From NCBI RefSeq assembly GCF_017357425.1, contig NZ_CP014572.1, forward strand, positions 248,001-312,000: 64,000 nucleotides of DNA, written 5' to 3'. Under the pieces are notes generated by a model. It was given only the letters and a program-made list of their open reading frames with translations. It was not told where the DNA came from and made no database searches. The position numbers and the translations under genes were made by a program. This document shows, piece after piece, positions 44,222 through 52,699 of this stretch. The DNA is from Arthrobacter sp. D5-1. GTDB lineage: Bacteria > Actinomycetota > Actinomycetes > Actinomycetales > Micrococcaceae. Each line of letters starts with the position of its first letter. The stretch's first letter is position 1.

Positions 44222-45651
44222 CTAACCGATGATCGGTCGCTCTTCGGGAAAGTGGTACAGCTGGCTGCGCTGGCGCAGGGCCAGTGCCGCGGCCAGGGTG
44301 ACAGTGCCGACACGGCCGGCGAACATCAGTGCCGAGAGCACGTACACCCCGGAGGGCGGCAGTTCGGCACTGAGGTTGGTGCTCAGTCCCACGGTGGCGA
44401 AGGCCGAGATGGTCTCGAACAGTACCCTGTCAAGGGAGGCCCCGCTGATCTGCAGGAGCAGGAAGGCGGCGACGGAGACGAGGGTTGCTCCGGCGACGAT
44501 CACCGAGATGGCCACCCGCATGGTGCCTTGGGGGATGGTGCGGCCGTAGACCTTCACGTCGGCATCGCCGCGTGCTTCGGCCACGATGGCCAGGAACATG
44601 ACGGCGATGGTGGTCACCTTGATGCCGCCGGCCGTGGACGCCGAGCCACCGCCTGCGAACATGAGCGCGTCGGTGAGGAGCATCGTGGTCGATTCCATCT
44701 GGTTCTGGTCCACCAGGTTGAACCCGCCCGAGCAGGTCATGACGGAGGCAAAGAGCGAATGGATGACCTTCTCCCCGCCCCTAAGTTGCCGATGGTCCGG
44801 ACGTTGTCCCATTCCTTGACGGCCCACAGGACCGTGCCTGCGCCGAGCAGGATGAGGGAGACCTGGATGGTGAGCTTGGTGTGGAGGTTCCACTTCTTCC
44901 AGTTGAGCCCGTTTTGCTGGAGCACCATGACCACGGGGAAGCCGAGGCTGCCCAGGAAAACGCCCAGCATCAGCGGAACCAGGATCCAGAGGTCGGTTTC
45001 ATAAGGGACGATTCCGTCGGAGTGCGGTGTGAACCCCGCGTTGTTGAAGGATGAGATGGAGTAGAAGACGCCGTGCCACACGGCCTGCCAGAACGGTTCG
45101 CCCAGGACCAGGAAGCGGGGGGTCAGGGCCAGGGCCAGTACCGCTTCGATGACCACGGAGGTCACGATGACGATCCGCAGCAGCGCACCAACTTCACCGA
45201 GCCTTCCGGCGTTGTTCATGGCTTCCTGGGCGATGAGCTTGCCGCGCACGCCCAGGCGCTTGCTGACCATGAGGGCCAGCAACGAGGCCAGGGTCAAGGT
45301 ACCGAGTCCTCCAACGAAGATGCCCACCAGGATGACGAGTTGGCCGAAGAAAGACCAGTGCGTGGCCGTTGATACCACGGTCAGGCCGGTGACGCACACG
45401 CTGGAAACGGCCGTGAACATGGCCTGGTGTAAGGGTGTTCGCTCGCCGGACGCGGCGGACGCGGGCAGGGACAGCAACCCGGTAAAGAGCAGAATCACCA
45501 CCACAAAGGCGCTGAAGGCGAGGCGGGCCGGGGAGGTGTTGGCGATGTTGTCGATGAGGTCGCGCAGCCCGGTCAGGATTCCCGCTCCCTCGTGGTCCGG
45601 CGCACCGGGCCCGCGGGTGGCGGGCTTGGGCCTTGACTGGTTCCGGGCCAT
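44222..45651 (-). pseudogene. TrkH/KtrB-type potassium transporter, single frameshift
   Basis: Two frames together encode a complete TrkH/KtrB protein. The first runs from ATG 45651 (AAGGGA 6 bases before) through VSSVCVTGLTVVST (first P-loop) and SISSFNNAGFTPHS (second) to TIGNLG. The second continues EKVIHSLFASVMTCSGGFN (third filter) and AFATVGLSTNL (fourth), to 44222. The switch is at the C-run at about 44769-44780, where one base seems lost. It could be a real mutation or a sequencing error. It is convergent with the M23 gene. Confidence 0.82.
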
Positions 45652-45773
45652 GGGCATTCCCTTGATTGGCGGGGCGATGAAGGTTTGGGGACTCTGGGGC
45701 CGGACGTTAGAGGTTCCACTTCGTGCAGGGCGGCCAGCGGCAGCGGGACTCCGGCCGCGTGCCCGGGGTCTTC

Positions 45774-46427
45774 CTAGAACCCGGAGGTGCCAATGAACAC
45801 GTGTAGGAAGGCGAAGAAGATGGTCGCGGCGGCGGCCACGTAGAGCAGGGCCGTGATGATCCAGCCGGACTCGGCCACGATGCGAGCGGCCCGGGCGGGT
45901 ATCTTGATGATTCCGTGTGTGAGGTTCCGGGCCGTGACCCAGACGAAGAGGGGAATCATCGCCGCCCAGACGATCATGCAGAAGGGGCAGAGGATGTGGA
46001 TCGAGTACAGGGCCTGGGACCACAGCCACACAACAAAGGCAAAACCAAGCGTGACGCCGGCTTGGAGCCCTGCCCAGTACCAGGGCGCGAAGGTGGCTCC
46101 GGAGAGCAGTGCCATGCCGGTGGTGATGATGACAGCGAACGCCACGATCCCGATGAACATGTTGGGGAAGCCGAACACTGAACTCTGCCAGGTCTGCATG
46201 ACCTGGCCGCAGGAAATCCACGGATTGACGTCGCAGACGGTTTGGTATCCGGGGTCTTTGAGTACTTCGAGTTTCTCCAACACCAAGGCGCCGGATGCCA
46301 GCCAGCCGATGACCCCGGTGATGAGCAGGAGCCAGCCAAGAGGCTTCTCACGGGTCAAACGGGGAGACTGCGGTGCGATGGATCCGGCAGCTTTCACGGT
46401 CGCAGTGGGTGGTGGGGTGATGGTCAT
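45774..46427 (-). CDS. Vitamin K epoxide reductase (VKOR) family protein
   Basis: A 217-residue membrane protein with five helices and the VKOR cysteines: CDVNPWISC in the first external loop and CPFC in helix 4 (HILCPFCMIVW). Actinobacterial VKOR replaces DsbB: it re-oxidises DsbA-like proteins using menaquinone. A matching DsbA-like protein is at 34459. It is followed downstream by the trkH start, and lies 44 bp after the ResA-like gene. Confidence 0.9.
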   Translation of the reverse strand: MTITPPPTATVKAAGSIAPQSPRLTREKPLGWLLLITGVIGWLASGALVLEKLEVLKDPGYQTVCDVNPWISCGQVMQTWQSSVFGFPNMFIGIVAFAVIITTGMALLSGATFAPWYWAGLQAGVTLGFAFVVWLWSQALYSIHILCPFCMIVWAAMIPLFVWVTARNLTHGIIKIPARAARIVAESGWIITALLYVAAAATIFFAFLHVFIGTSGF

Positions 46428-46470
46428 GGGGAGGGAGTCCTTTGGGTCGGATTCATGGTGGGCCTTGTGT

Positions 46471-47082
46471 TCAGGATCCGGTCGCGGCGGAGGTGATCAG
46501 TGCTTTCAGGGTTCCTTTTTGGGAGACTCCGAGGATCCGGGCACTGACGCGGCCTTCTGTGTCGAGCACGAGGGTGGTGGGTACCGCGCGGGGCGGGACG
46601 TACTCTGTCATTGCCAGCAGAACACCGCCGTCGCTGTCATCTATGCTGGGATACTGCACGTTGAAGGTCCGTTCGAAGGCTGCCGCAGTTGCGGCATCGT
46701 CGCGGACGTTGACCCCGAAGAACAGCACGCCCTTGTCCTTGAATTCGGTGTGGAGGGCGGCCAGGTCCGGCGCCTCGACCCGGCAGGGTGCGCAAGCTGC
46801 ATACCAGAAGTTGAGGACCACGACCTTGCCGGCCCAGTCCTGGGCAGAAACCTTCTCGCCGTTGAAGAGCTGGCCTTCCAGGGAGACCCGGGACCCGCGT
46901 GATGCGGGTGGGTATTCGTTCACGGACCCGTCGCCGGCGATGTAGTTCTTGTCATCTCCGGCCTTGGCCTGCTCAGCCAGATCGTCCTGGCCTGCACAGC
47001 CGGCGAGGGCGATTATTGCCGCGCCCAGGCCCAGGACGGTGCGGCGGCGGGGTCGCCGGTGCGCTGGTGGTTGACTGCTCAT
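46471..47082 (-). CDS. TlpA/ResA-like thiol-disulfide lipoprotein
   Basis: A 203-residue lipoprotein with lipobox LAGC (Cys29) after a twin-basic N terminus (HRRPRRRT). The thioredoxin fold starts at about residue 65, with the active site CAPC in NFWYAACAPCRVEAPDL. ResA/TlpA proteins reduce apocytochrome c cysteines before haem attachment and take electrons from CcdA, which is encoded 45 bp upstream. Together with resB it makes most of a System II set. Confidence 0.87.
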   Translation of the reverse strand: MSSQPPAHRRPRRRTVLGLGAAIIALAGCAGQDDLAEQAKAGDDKNYIAGDGSVNEYPPASRGSRVSLEGQLFNGEKVSAQDWAGKVVVLNFWYAACAPCRVEAPDLAALHTEFKDKGVLFFGVNVRDDAATAAAFERTFNVQYPSIDDSDGGVLLAMTEYVPPRAVPTTLVLDTEGRVSARILGVSQKGTLKALITSAATGS

Positions 47083-47127
47083 GAGGTTGTCCTTGCTTTT
47101 CGTATCAGAGGTCCGGAGTGGACGTGC

Positions 47128-47877
47128 CTAGACGGGCATCAGGAACGTTCCGGCAAGGTTCTGCAGTTGGTAGATCCATTGCACCCACAAGCCGGACACC
47201 ATCAGCACGCCCAGAATGATGAGCATGACGGCGCCGCCGATGTTCACGGCCCTGATGTGCCTGCGCACCACGGCCAGGACCTTTGATACCCAGTTCAGGC
47301 CCAGGGCCACGAAGACGAAGGGGACGCCCAGGCCAAGGCAGTAGACAAAGGCCAGCAGGGCCCCGCGCCAGGCGCTTCCTGCGGTGACGCTCAGGCTGAG
47401 GACGGCGCTGAGTGTCGGGCCCATGCAGGGGGTCCAGCCCAGGCCGAAGACGATTCCGAGCAGCGGTGCACCGGTGAGCCCGTTGCGGCCGGGGAGCTGG
47501 AATTTCCGGGTTTGTTGGAGCCAGGAAAACCGTCCGAGCAGCACCAGTCCCATGAGGATGACCACGATCCCCAGGCCCCTCATGAGGGGGTCCTGCCAAC
47601 GGATCAGCCATGACCCGATGGCTCCGAAAGCCGCCCCGTACAGGGTGAACACGGCACCGAAGCCCAGAATGAACAGTGCAACGCCGGTAAGGACACGTCG
47701 TCTGTTGCGCGGTTGGGTCGGGTCCGTAAGCCCGGAGACGAAGCCCAGGTAGCCGGGAACCAACGGAAGAATGCAGGGCGAGAGGAAGGACACCAGGCCT
47801 GCCACGGCTGCCAGGGGCAGTGCCAGGACCAGGGCGCCGGAGGTCACCGTCGAGGCAAAGTACTCACCGATGTCCAC
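47128..47877 (-). CDS. ccdA: CcdA-type thiol-disulfide transporter
   Basis: A 249-residue, six-helix membrane protein of the DsbD/CcdA family. The two redox cysteines are in SFLSPCILPLVPGYLGF (helix 1) and GWTPCMGPTLSAVL (helix 4). It carries reducing power from cytoplasmic thioredoxin to the external ResA-like protein. GTG or ATG starts near 47877 leave 3 bp to the upstream lspA stop, so the genes form one operon. Confidence 0.92.
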   Translation of the reverse strand: MDIGEYFASTVTSGALVLALPLAAVAGLVSFLSPCILPLVPGYLGFVSGLTDPTQPRNRRRVLTGVALFILGFGAVFTLYGAAFGAIGSWLIRWQDPLMRGLGIVVILMGLVLLGRFSWLQQTRKFQLPGRNGLTGAPLLGIVFGLGWTPCMGPTLSAVLSLSVTAGSAWRGALLAFVYCLGLGVPFVFVALGLNWVSKVLAVVRRHIRAVNIGGAVMLIILGVLMVSGLWVQWIYQLQNLAGTFLMPV

Positions 47878-47880
47878 CGC

Positions 47881-48375
47881 TCAGGGCCTTTCTTCCGAGG
47901 CCCGGGCAGGGGTGCGGATGGATCCGAGTACCAGCAGGCCGACTCCACCGGTGATGAAGACATCGGCAAGGTTGAAGGTCGGGAACCATCCGGTGTGCAG
48001 GTAGTCAACGACTCCTGCCCCGTCCATCCGGTCCACCAGGTTCCCGACGGCGCCGCCGAGCAGGAGGGCCGCTCCGGCCCGGGACATCCGGTTGAATCCG
48101 GGAGCCGCCCGGTACAGGTAAACGGCCAGCACCGTCACGATTGCTGCGGTCGCGGCGACGACAATCCACGGGGATAAGGTGGCGCCAAGGCTGAACGCGA
48201 CACCGGTGTTGTACGCGAGCCGGAGATTAAATACCCCGTAGTCAAGGACTCGGCCATCAGCCATCGTGATCACGACGATGGACTTGACCAGCAAGTCGCC
48301 CAACGCCAAACCAGCGACAGCCAGCGCCATTGCGGCACGCACCGGGAGCAAGGTCTTGGTTTCCTGGCCCCTCAC
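47881..48375 (-). CDS. lspA: Signal peptidase II (LspA), second copy
   Basis: A 164-residue LspA with YNTGVAFSLG, GNLVDRMDGAGVVDYLHTGW and FNLADVFI, so both catalytic aspartates are present. It closely matches the copy at 31662 in these blocks, including the unusual VVDYLHTGW. Its neighbours here are lipoprotein and thiol-redox genes, and a CmtR-like regulator heads the operon. Its start overlaps the stop of the thioredoxin-like gene (ATGA). Confidence 0.9.
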   Translation of the reverse strand: MRGQETKTLLPVRAAMALAVAGLALGDLLVKSIVVITMADGRVLDYGVFNLRLAYNTGVAFSLGATLSPWIVVAATAAIVTVLAVYLYRAAPGFNRMSRAGAALLLGGAVGNLVDRMDGAGVVDYLHTGWFPTFNLADVFITGGVGLLVLGSIRTPARASEERP

Positions 48376-48689
48376 GCCTCCTGACCTGACTCGAGCATGG
48401 CTGCCAGCAACGACCCAAAAGCCGGCACTCCTGCCATTTTTCCAGCGGAAGGGTATACGCGGCAGCTCACTGCGGGAACTGGGACCACCGGAAACAGATC
48501 TTTTCCGGCGGCGATAAACGACGAAGAACCCTGAAAGCCCAGTTCCTGCGCATCGCGCTCAGAGGTGACGACACGGACACGTAGACGCTTCACCGGCAGC
48601 CCCGCAGCTTCCAGGGCGCTGCGAAACAGACTCAGCGCCGGGACAGTATTCGGACAGCCCTCAATGACCCGTAGTTCGTAATCGGTCAT
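48372..48689 (-). CDS. Small thioredoxin-like protein
   Basis: A 105-residue protein with VIEGCPNTVPAL at the N terminus (one catalytic-type cysteine, C11), a central loop SSSFIAAGKDLFP and a second cysteine in AVSCRVYPS. It belongs to the small thioredoxin-fold proteins found near mercury, arsenic and cadmium genes. A deleted relative is at 18993. The reaction is unknown; thiol transfer is a guess. Confidence 0.65.
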   Translation of the reverse strand: MTDYELRVIEGCPNTVPALSLFRSALEAAGLPVKRLRVRVVTSERDAQELGFQGSSSFIAAGKDLFPVVPVPAVSCRVYPSAGKMAGVPAFGSLLAAMLESGQEA

Positions 48690-48692
48690 GGC

Positions 48693-49088
48693 CTAGCCGT
48701 TCCTCCCGAGCGAAGCCGGAGCCGGACGGACCGGATCGGTGTCGAGCGGGCCGTCAAACGGCAGGCCAGGCACTCCTCCGCCGGGAGCGCAGCAGGCAGG
48801 GTCCACAGCCAGAACGACGCCCAAAAGGTCAGTGATGGCATGGCCCAGCCTGGCATCGGCTAGCTCGTACCGCATCCGCCGCCCGTCCGGGACTGCCACT
48901 ACCAATCCGCAGCCGCGAAGGCAGGTCAGATGATTGGACATGCTCTGCCGTGAAACCGACAGCGACTCAGCGAGGCCGGACGGGTAGCCCGGAGCTTCGG
49001 AAAGTGCCAGCAGAATCCTGGCCCTGGTGGGATCCGAGACCGCGTAGCCGAACCGTGCGAGCACCGGGGCGTGCGTGAGGGTTTCCAT
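48693..49088 (-). CDS. CmtR-like ArsR/SmtB metal sensor
   Basis: A 131-residue repressor with SRQSMSNHLTCLRGCGL (C56, C60) and a later CC pair (C99, C100), the CmtR metal site. Similarity to the regulator at 36062 is high across the winged helix. It starts the operon regulator, thioredoxin-like protein, lspA, ccdA, ResA-like, VKOR. A palindrome lies 11 bp upstream. Confidence 0.87.
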   Translation of the reverse strand: METLTHAPVLARFGYAVSDPTRARILLALSEAPGYPSGLAESLSVSRQSMSNHLTCLRGCGLVVAVPDGRRMRYELADARLGHAITDLLGVVLAVDPACCAPGGGVPGLPFDGPLDTDPVRPAPASLGRNG

Positions 49089-49098
49089 GATCCAAAAT

Positions 49099-49114
49099 TA
49101 CATTCATCGATGTA
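49099..49114 (-). promoter_or_regulatory. Operator of the lspA-ccdA operon
   Basis: TACAT-TCATCG-ATGTA is a 5-6-5 inverted repeat just upstream of the CmtR-like gene. It has the same spacing as the operator at 36467-36482 but a different sequence. Confidence 0.55.
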
Positions 49115-49160
49115 TCCACGCAATTATGTACCTTCGCCGGTCAGGCCCAGAGGGCCGCGG

Positions 49161-50399
49161 TCAGGCCTGGACGAGCAGCCCCGTGGCAAACATAATGCCA
49201 AGGCCGAGGATGATACCGGCGCTGCCCAGCGGGGTGAGTACCTTGCCGGTGCGGTCCTTCATCATCGGCAGGATCTTGAGCGCGACCTGGGCGACGGCTC
49301 CCGCTCCAAGCCCCAGAAGGAACGCCGAGAGTGCGGGCTGGGTGACGGTGGCTCCGATGAGAGCACCGGCGATGGCGGGTGCTCCGGCGATCAAGCCGAG
49401 TACCGCGAGCCGGCCCAGGCGTGCGGGTTCCTTGGCCAGCGGTGTGACGATCGCGAGGCCTTCGGTGGTGTTATGGATGGCGAAACCGACAATCAGCGTC
49501 GCCCCGAGGGCCAGCGATCCCACCGCATACGCGGAGCCGATCGCCAACCCTTCGCCGAGGTTGTGCAGACCGATGCCGATGGCGATAAGCAGGGCCAACC
49601 GACGCGGCGGCAGGGCTGCGGGCTGTCCTGTGCTGCTCAGGTCTTGGTGCCGGCGCATCCATGCATCGGTGCCTTCGAGCACCAGGTACGCGACGAGGGC
49701 GCCAAGGAACACCACCAGGGGTCCGCCGAACGCACCGCTCCCGGTGACGAGTTCCATGCCTTCAAGGGTGGCGTCGATGGCGAGGAAGGCCAGGAGCCCG
49801 ACCGTGACACCGAGCAGGAGCCGGATCCAAGAGGCGGAGGAGCGGCGGATGAACGGCATCCACAACATGCCCAAAGCCACCGGGATCACGCCGACGTAGA
49901 TTCCGAGCAGCGTCATCAGTCCGAAGAACGAGGTGCCGCGTTCAGGGCTGAGTGCCGCTGCGCCGACGGTAATGGGGATCTTGCCGCCGATGGAGGTCAC
50001 GAGGGCGATCTCGTAGGGGTCCCCGTCCACCCAGTGGTAGCTGATGGTCAGCGTCGTTGTTTCGAGCGGGGCCATGGTTTCGCGGGTCTGGGTGAAGCCC
50101 GCGTAGTAGTCCGAGACATTCACCTGGGCGATGGTGACAGGGTCCGGGCCTTCGTTGCGGGCAGTGACCTGGATCTGGCCGGGCAGGAAGCGGACGTCTT
50201 CGACGGCGATCTCTTCCTTGGGCGGGATGCCTTCTGACAGCTTCGCCAACCCGGGTCCGTTCAGTAGGGCGAACACAGCCATCAGGACAACGATAAGGAC
50301 CAGCGGCCCCAAGCCCAGCAACCAGCCGGGCGCCGACGGTCGCCTGCCGCCGGGCGGGGTGGGTGGAGTTGTTGTCGTGGCTTTTTCCTCGATGCTCAT
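49161..50399 (-). CDS. ZIP-family metal transporter with external domain
   Basis: A 412-residue protein. Helix 1 is followed by an external beta domain (about residues 60-145, with TARNEGPDPVTIAQVNV), then seven or eight helices with the ZIP metal sites: HNLGEGLAIGSAYA (helix 4) and HNTTEGLAI (helix 5). ZIP proteins usually import divalent metals. It overlaps the multicopper oxidase gene by four bases (ATGA), so the two act as a unit. Confidence 0.82.
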   Translation of the reverse strand: MSIEEKATTTTPPTPPGGRRPSAPGWLLGLGPLVLIVVLMAVFALLNGPGLAKLSEGIPPKEEIAVEDVRFLPGQIQVTARNEGPDPVTIAQVNVSDYYAGFTQTRETMAPLETTTLTISYHWVDGDPYEIALVTSIGGKIPITVGAAALSPERGTSFFGLMTLLGIYVGVIPVALGMLWMPFIRRSSASWIRLLLGVTVGLLAFLAIDATLEGMELVTGSGAFGGPLVVFLGALVAYLVLEGTDAWMRRHQDLSSTGQPAALPPRRLALLIAIGIGLHNLGEGLAIGSAYAVGSLALGATLIVGFAIHNTTEGLAIVTPLAKEPARLGRLAVLGLIAGAPAIAGALIGATVTQPALSAFLLGLGAGAVAQVALKILPMMKDRTGKVLTPLGSAGIILGLGIMFATGLLVQA

Positions 50400-51523
50400 G
50401 CCGGGCTCACCTCGAAGAAGCCCATCCAGCCGAGTTCGGCGAACTCGGTCTTGTGGGCGTGGAACATGAATTTGCCGGGGTAAGGGAACCGGATTTCCAC
50501 GATGCCCCGCTGGCCCTGCACCTGCGAAATGGTGTCCGTGAACTCGCTCGGCGTCAGCATGGTCCCGGTGGGGTAGTAGTGGAAGAAATTGCCATGCACG
50601 TGGAAGGAATTGATGGGGTCGTACTCGAGCACGTTGATCAGGTGGATCCGCACCAGCGCGTTCTGCTTCACCTGCACGGGGAAGTCCATGAAGTGGAACG
50701 GCAGGCCGTTGACGGAATAGAACTCGTTGTCGTCCCCGCCATCGGTGTTGTAGCCGTTCATCACCATGACCATCTCGTCATCGGCCGCCGGCCGCCCCTC
50801 TTTGGGTTCGATGATGAATCCGCCATAGAGGCCTTTGGCGATGTGGGGTGCCAGCGGTGACTGGTGGCAATGGTAGAGGTGGGTTCCGAAAGGTGTGGCG
50901 TCGAATTCGTAGGTAAAACTCTGCCCCGGCGCGATGGAGCCGGCGCCGATGCCGGGCGTGCCGTCCATTTCCGCACGGTGGACGCCGTGGAAGTGCATGG
51001 TGTGCGGGTGCGCTCCGGCATTGGTGAAGTGGATGCGCAGCAAGTCTCCTTCCCGCGCCCAGAGCGTGGGCCCGGGGATCCGTCCGTTGTAGCTCCACCC
51101 CGGGAAGGTCACTCCGGGCGCGATCTCGAAGTCCTTATCCACGGCCACGATGTCCCACTCCCGCAACGTCCGTCCGTCCGGAAGGGTGCTGGTCTTTCCC
51201 CTGTCGAAGTCCCGCAGGATAGCGGTGGGGTCGATCCCGGCCCGGCCGACCGGGACGGATCCGCCTGCGAAGCCGGCGTGGCCGGCATGGCTCATGGAAG
51301 TGGCGCCAGCCGCAGGAGGAGTAGTGGCCGCGGCCGGGCCGCCGGTGGATTCTCCACGGGCGGTGCTCTGAGCGGGAGTGCCGTGACCGGAGTGCGGTCC
51401 CGTGCCGCCGGTCTGGGCCTCAAGAGGTACCAGTGACGAGAAAGCCGGCACTGCGGCGAGGGCTGCGGCGCCGGAGATCATCGACCGCCGGCTAAGCAGC
51501 TTCTCCAGACTGAATTTCGGCAC
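50396..51523 (-). CDS. Two-domain multicopper oxidase
   Basis: A 375-residue exported enzyme with a signal sequence (SRRSMISGAAALAAVPAFSS) and a His/Met-rich segment (GPHSGHGTP, SMSHAGHAG). Domain 1 has HTMHFHGVH and YHCHQSPLAPHI. Domain 2 has FHVHGNFFHYY and FMFHAHKTEFAELGW. The T1 cysteine motif HCH is in domain 1, while domain 2 has HAH instead. This is the type-C arrangement of two-domain laccases, active as trimers. It may oxidise Cu(I) or Mn(II) for the ZIP partner. Confidence 0.88.
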   Translation of the reverse strand: MPKFSLEKLLSRRSMISGAAALAAVPAFSSLVPLEAQTGGTGPHSGHGTPAQSTARGESTGGPAAATTPPAAGATSMSHAGHAGFAGGSVPVGRAGIDPTAILRDFDRGKTSTLPDGRTLREWDIVAVDKDFEIAPGVTFPGWSYNGRIPGPTLWAREGDLLRIHFTNAGAHPHTMHFHGVHRAEMDGTPGIGAGSIAPGQSFTYEFDATPFGTHLYHCHQSPLAPHIAKGLYGGFIIEPKEGRPAADDEMVMVMNGYNTDGGDDNEFYSVNGLPFHFMDFPVQVKQNALVRIHLINVLEYDPINSFHVHGNFFHYYPTGTMLTPSEFTDTISQVQGQRGIVEIRFPYPGKFMFHAHKTEFAELGWMGFFEVSPA

Positions 51524-51557
51524 GCCGACTCCTATATTTCAACGCTGAAAACAATAT

Positions 51558-51575
51558 TGTTAGCCAAGGCTAACA
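51558..51575. promoter_or_regulatory. DtxR/MntR-type operator
   Basis: TGTTAGCC-AA-GGCTAACA is an 8-2-8 perfect inverted repeat in the 82-bp spacer between the divergent oxidase and regulator genes. It resembles iron/manganese boxes (TTAGC-GCTAA) of DtxR-family repressors. Confidence 0.75.
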
Positions 51576-51605
51576 TTCTTGGCCGCGTCAAAGTAGCATG
51601 AAGCA

Positions 51606-52280
51606 ATGCTCGTATCCGACCTGTCCACCTCAGCCCAGGACTACCTAAAAGTGATCTGGACCGCCACGGAATGGTCCGCAACCCCCATTACCGTCAGCGC
51701 CATAGCCGAACGCCTGGGGGTTCGCCCCCCCACAGTGTCGGACGGGATTAAAAAGCTCGCCGCACAGAACCTGGTCACGCACGCCCCCTACGGCAGCATC
51801 GAACTAACCACCGAGGGCCGCAAACATGCTGTCGCCATGGTCCGCAGGCACCGTCTTCTGGAGACCTTCCTCGTGCAGGTTCTCGGGTATGGCTGGGACG
51901 AGGTCCATGAGGAGGCTGAAATCCTTGAACATGCCGTATCGGACAAGCTCATCGAGCGCATCGACCAACGCTTGGGCCATCCCGCCCGTGATCCCCACGG
52001 CGACCCGATCCCCGCTCCCGAGGGGCAGCAGTACAAGCCAGTCGGGACCCAGCTCTCAGCCGCTGCAGCAGGCAGCACAGTGACCGTGACTCGTATTTCC
52101 GATGCTGACCCTGAACTGTTGCGCTACTTCACGGAACTGGGTCTTACGCCGGATGCAGAGTTGTCCATTCAGGAGCATCGGCGGTTTGCGGATCTCACCA
52201 CGATCCGTCTCCGCGGCCAGGAGCAGAACATCGACCTGGGGGCTTCGGCGTCGGAGGCGATCTGGGTCGTAGCCGTCTAG
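51606..52280 (+). CDS. DtxR/MntR-family metal-dependent repressor
   Basis: A 224-residue regulator. The winged helix (about 1-65) contains SAIAERLGVRPPTVSDGIKKL. The dimerisation/metal domain (about 66-140) shows RHRLLETFLVQVLGYGWDEVHEEAEILEHAVSD in pieces typical of the family: RRHRLLE, EVHEEAE and HPARDPHGDPIP. A C-terminal FeoA/SH3-like domain follows. It probably controls the divergent oxidase-ZIP pair through the palindrome at 51558 in response to Mn or Fe. Confidence 0.87.
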   Translation: MLVSDLSTSAQDYLKVIWTATEWSATPITVSAIAERLGVRPPTVSDGIKKLAAQNLVTHAPYGSIELTTEGRKHAVAMVRRHRLLETFLVQVLGYGWDEVHEEAEILEHAVSDKLIERIDQRLGHPARDPHGDPIPAPEGQQYKPVGTQLSAAAAGSTVTVTRISDADPELLRYFTELGLTPDAELSIQEHRRFADLTTIRLRGQEQNIDLGASASEAIWVVAV

Positions 52281-52699
52281 GCAACTTGGGCGGCAATGGA
52301 CGAGCCGGCTTTGCTGAGAAGCTTCATCCCGGATTGTGTGCTGTTGCCCGTTCCGACGTCGAGCCTCCCGTCCCCGGACGGTCTCTAGCTCACGTCTCAA
52401 TCGGGCGGGGGCCAGTTGCGGCTACAGACCAGCCCGACACTGGCACAGTTTCCCTTCCACGGCCCAACGGCGTCAGGCACCGTCAGCGGGAAGGACACTG
52501 ATACCGCTGCCCCTTGAAACGACGATGCAGTCCAGGACTCCTGGTGCACCAGCTGCCAATGGTCCGACTCGGAAACGGCACAGTCTCCGACGCAGACCGG
52601 CCGCGAGGACTGAGCCGTACCAGACACATCGTTGAGGACGCGTCTTCAACGATGTCAACTGCAGGAATGATGGTAGAGGCGCCCCGAATACCGGATAAT
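52281..52699. repeat. Right end of the Tn554-type element, non-coding
   Basis: There is no gene in these 420 bp. A palindrome with 15-bp arms (14 pairing) spans 52626-52655, centred on GGACG|CGTCTTC. TACCGGATA at 52689-52697 is the reverse complement of the left-end TATCCGGTA. GCAGGAATG (52661-52669) also appears at the left end (8264-8272). These shared parts mark the end of the element and likely recombinase sites. Confidence 0.65.

Larger units (their letters stand above)
8213..52699 (+). mobile_element. Tn554-type transposon, about 44.5 kb, metal-resistance cargo
   Basis: The two halves of one SRAP gene flank this segment and join in frame at Pro103-Ala104 (CCTGCT on the left, CCCGCC on the right). 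TATCCGGTA at the left edge is the reverse complement of TACCGGATA at the right edge. Just inside the left end lie two tyrosine recombinases and a small TnpC-like gene in Tn554 order. Tn554 is about 6.7 kb, so this one is unusually large. Different 6-bp cores at the two ends fit the Tn554 mechanism, which makes no target duplication. The exact crossover points are inferred. Confidence 0.85.

Noticed and set aside
45652..46221. Upstream extension of the TrkH frame
   Set aside because: It overlaps the VKOR gene on the same strand in another frame. The ATG at 45651 has a ribosome-binding site and starts the family-like sequence.
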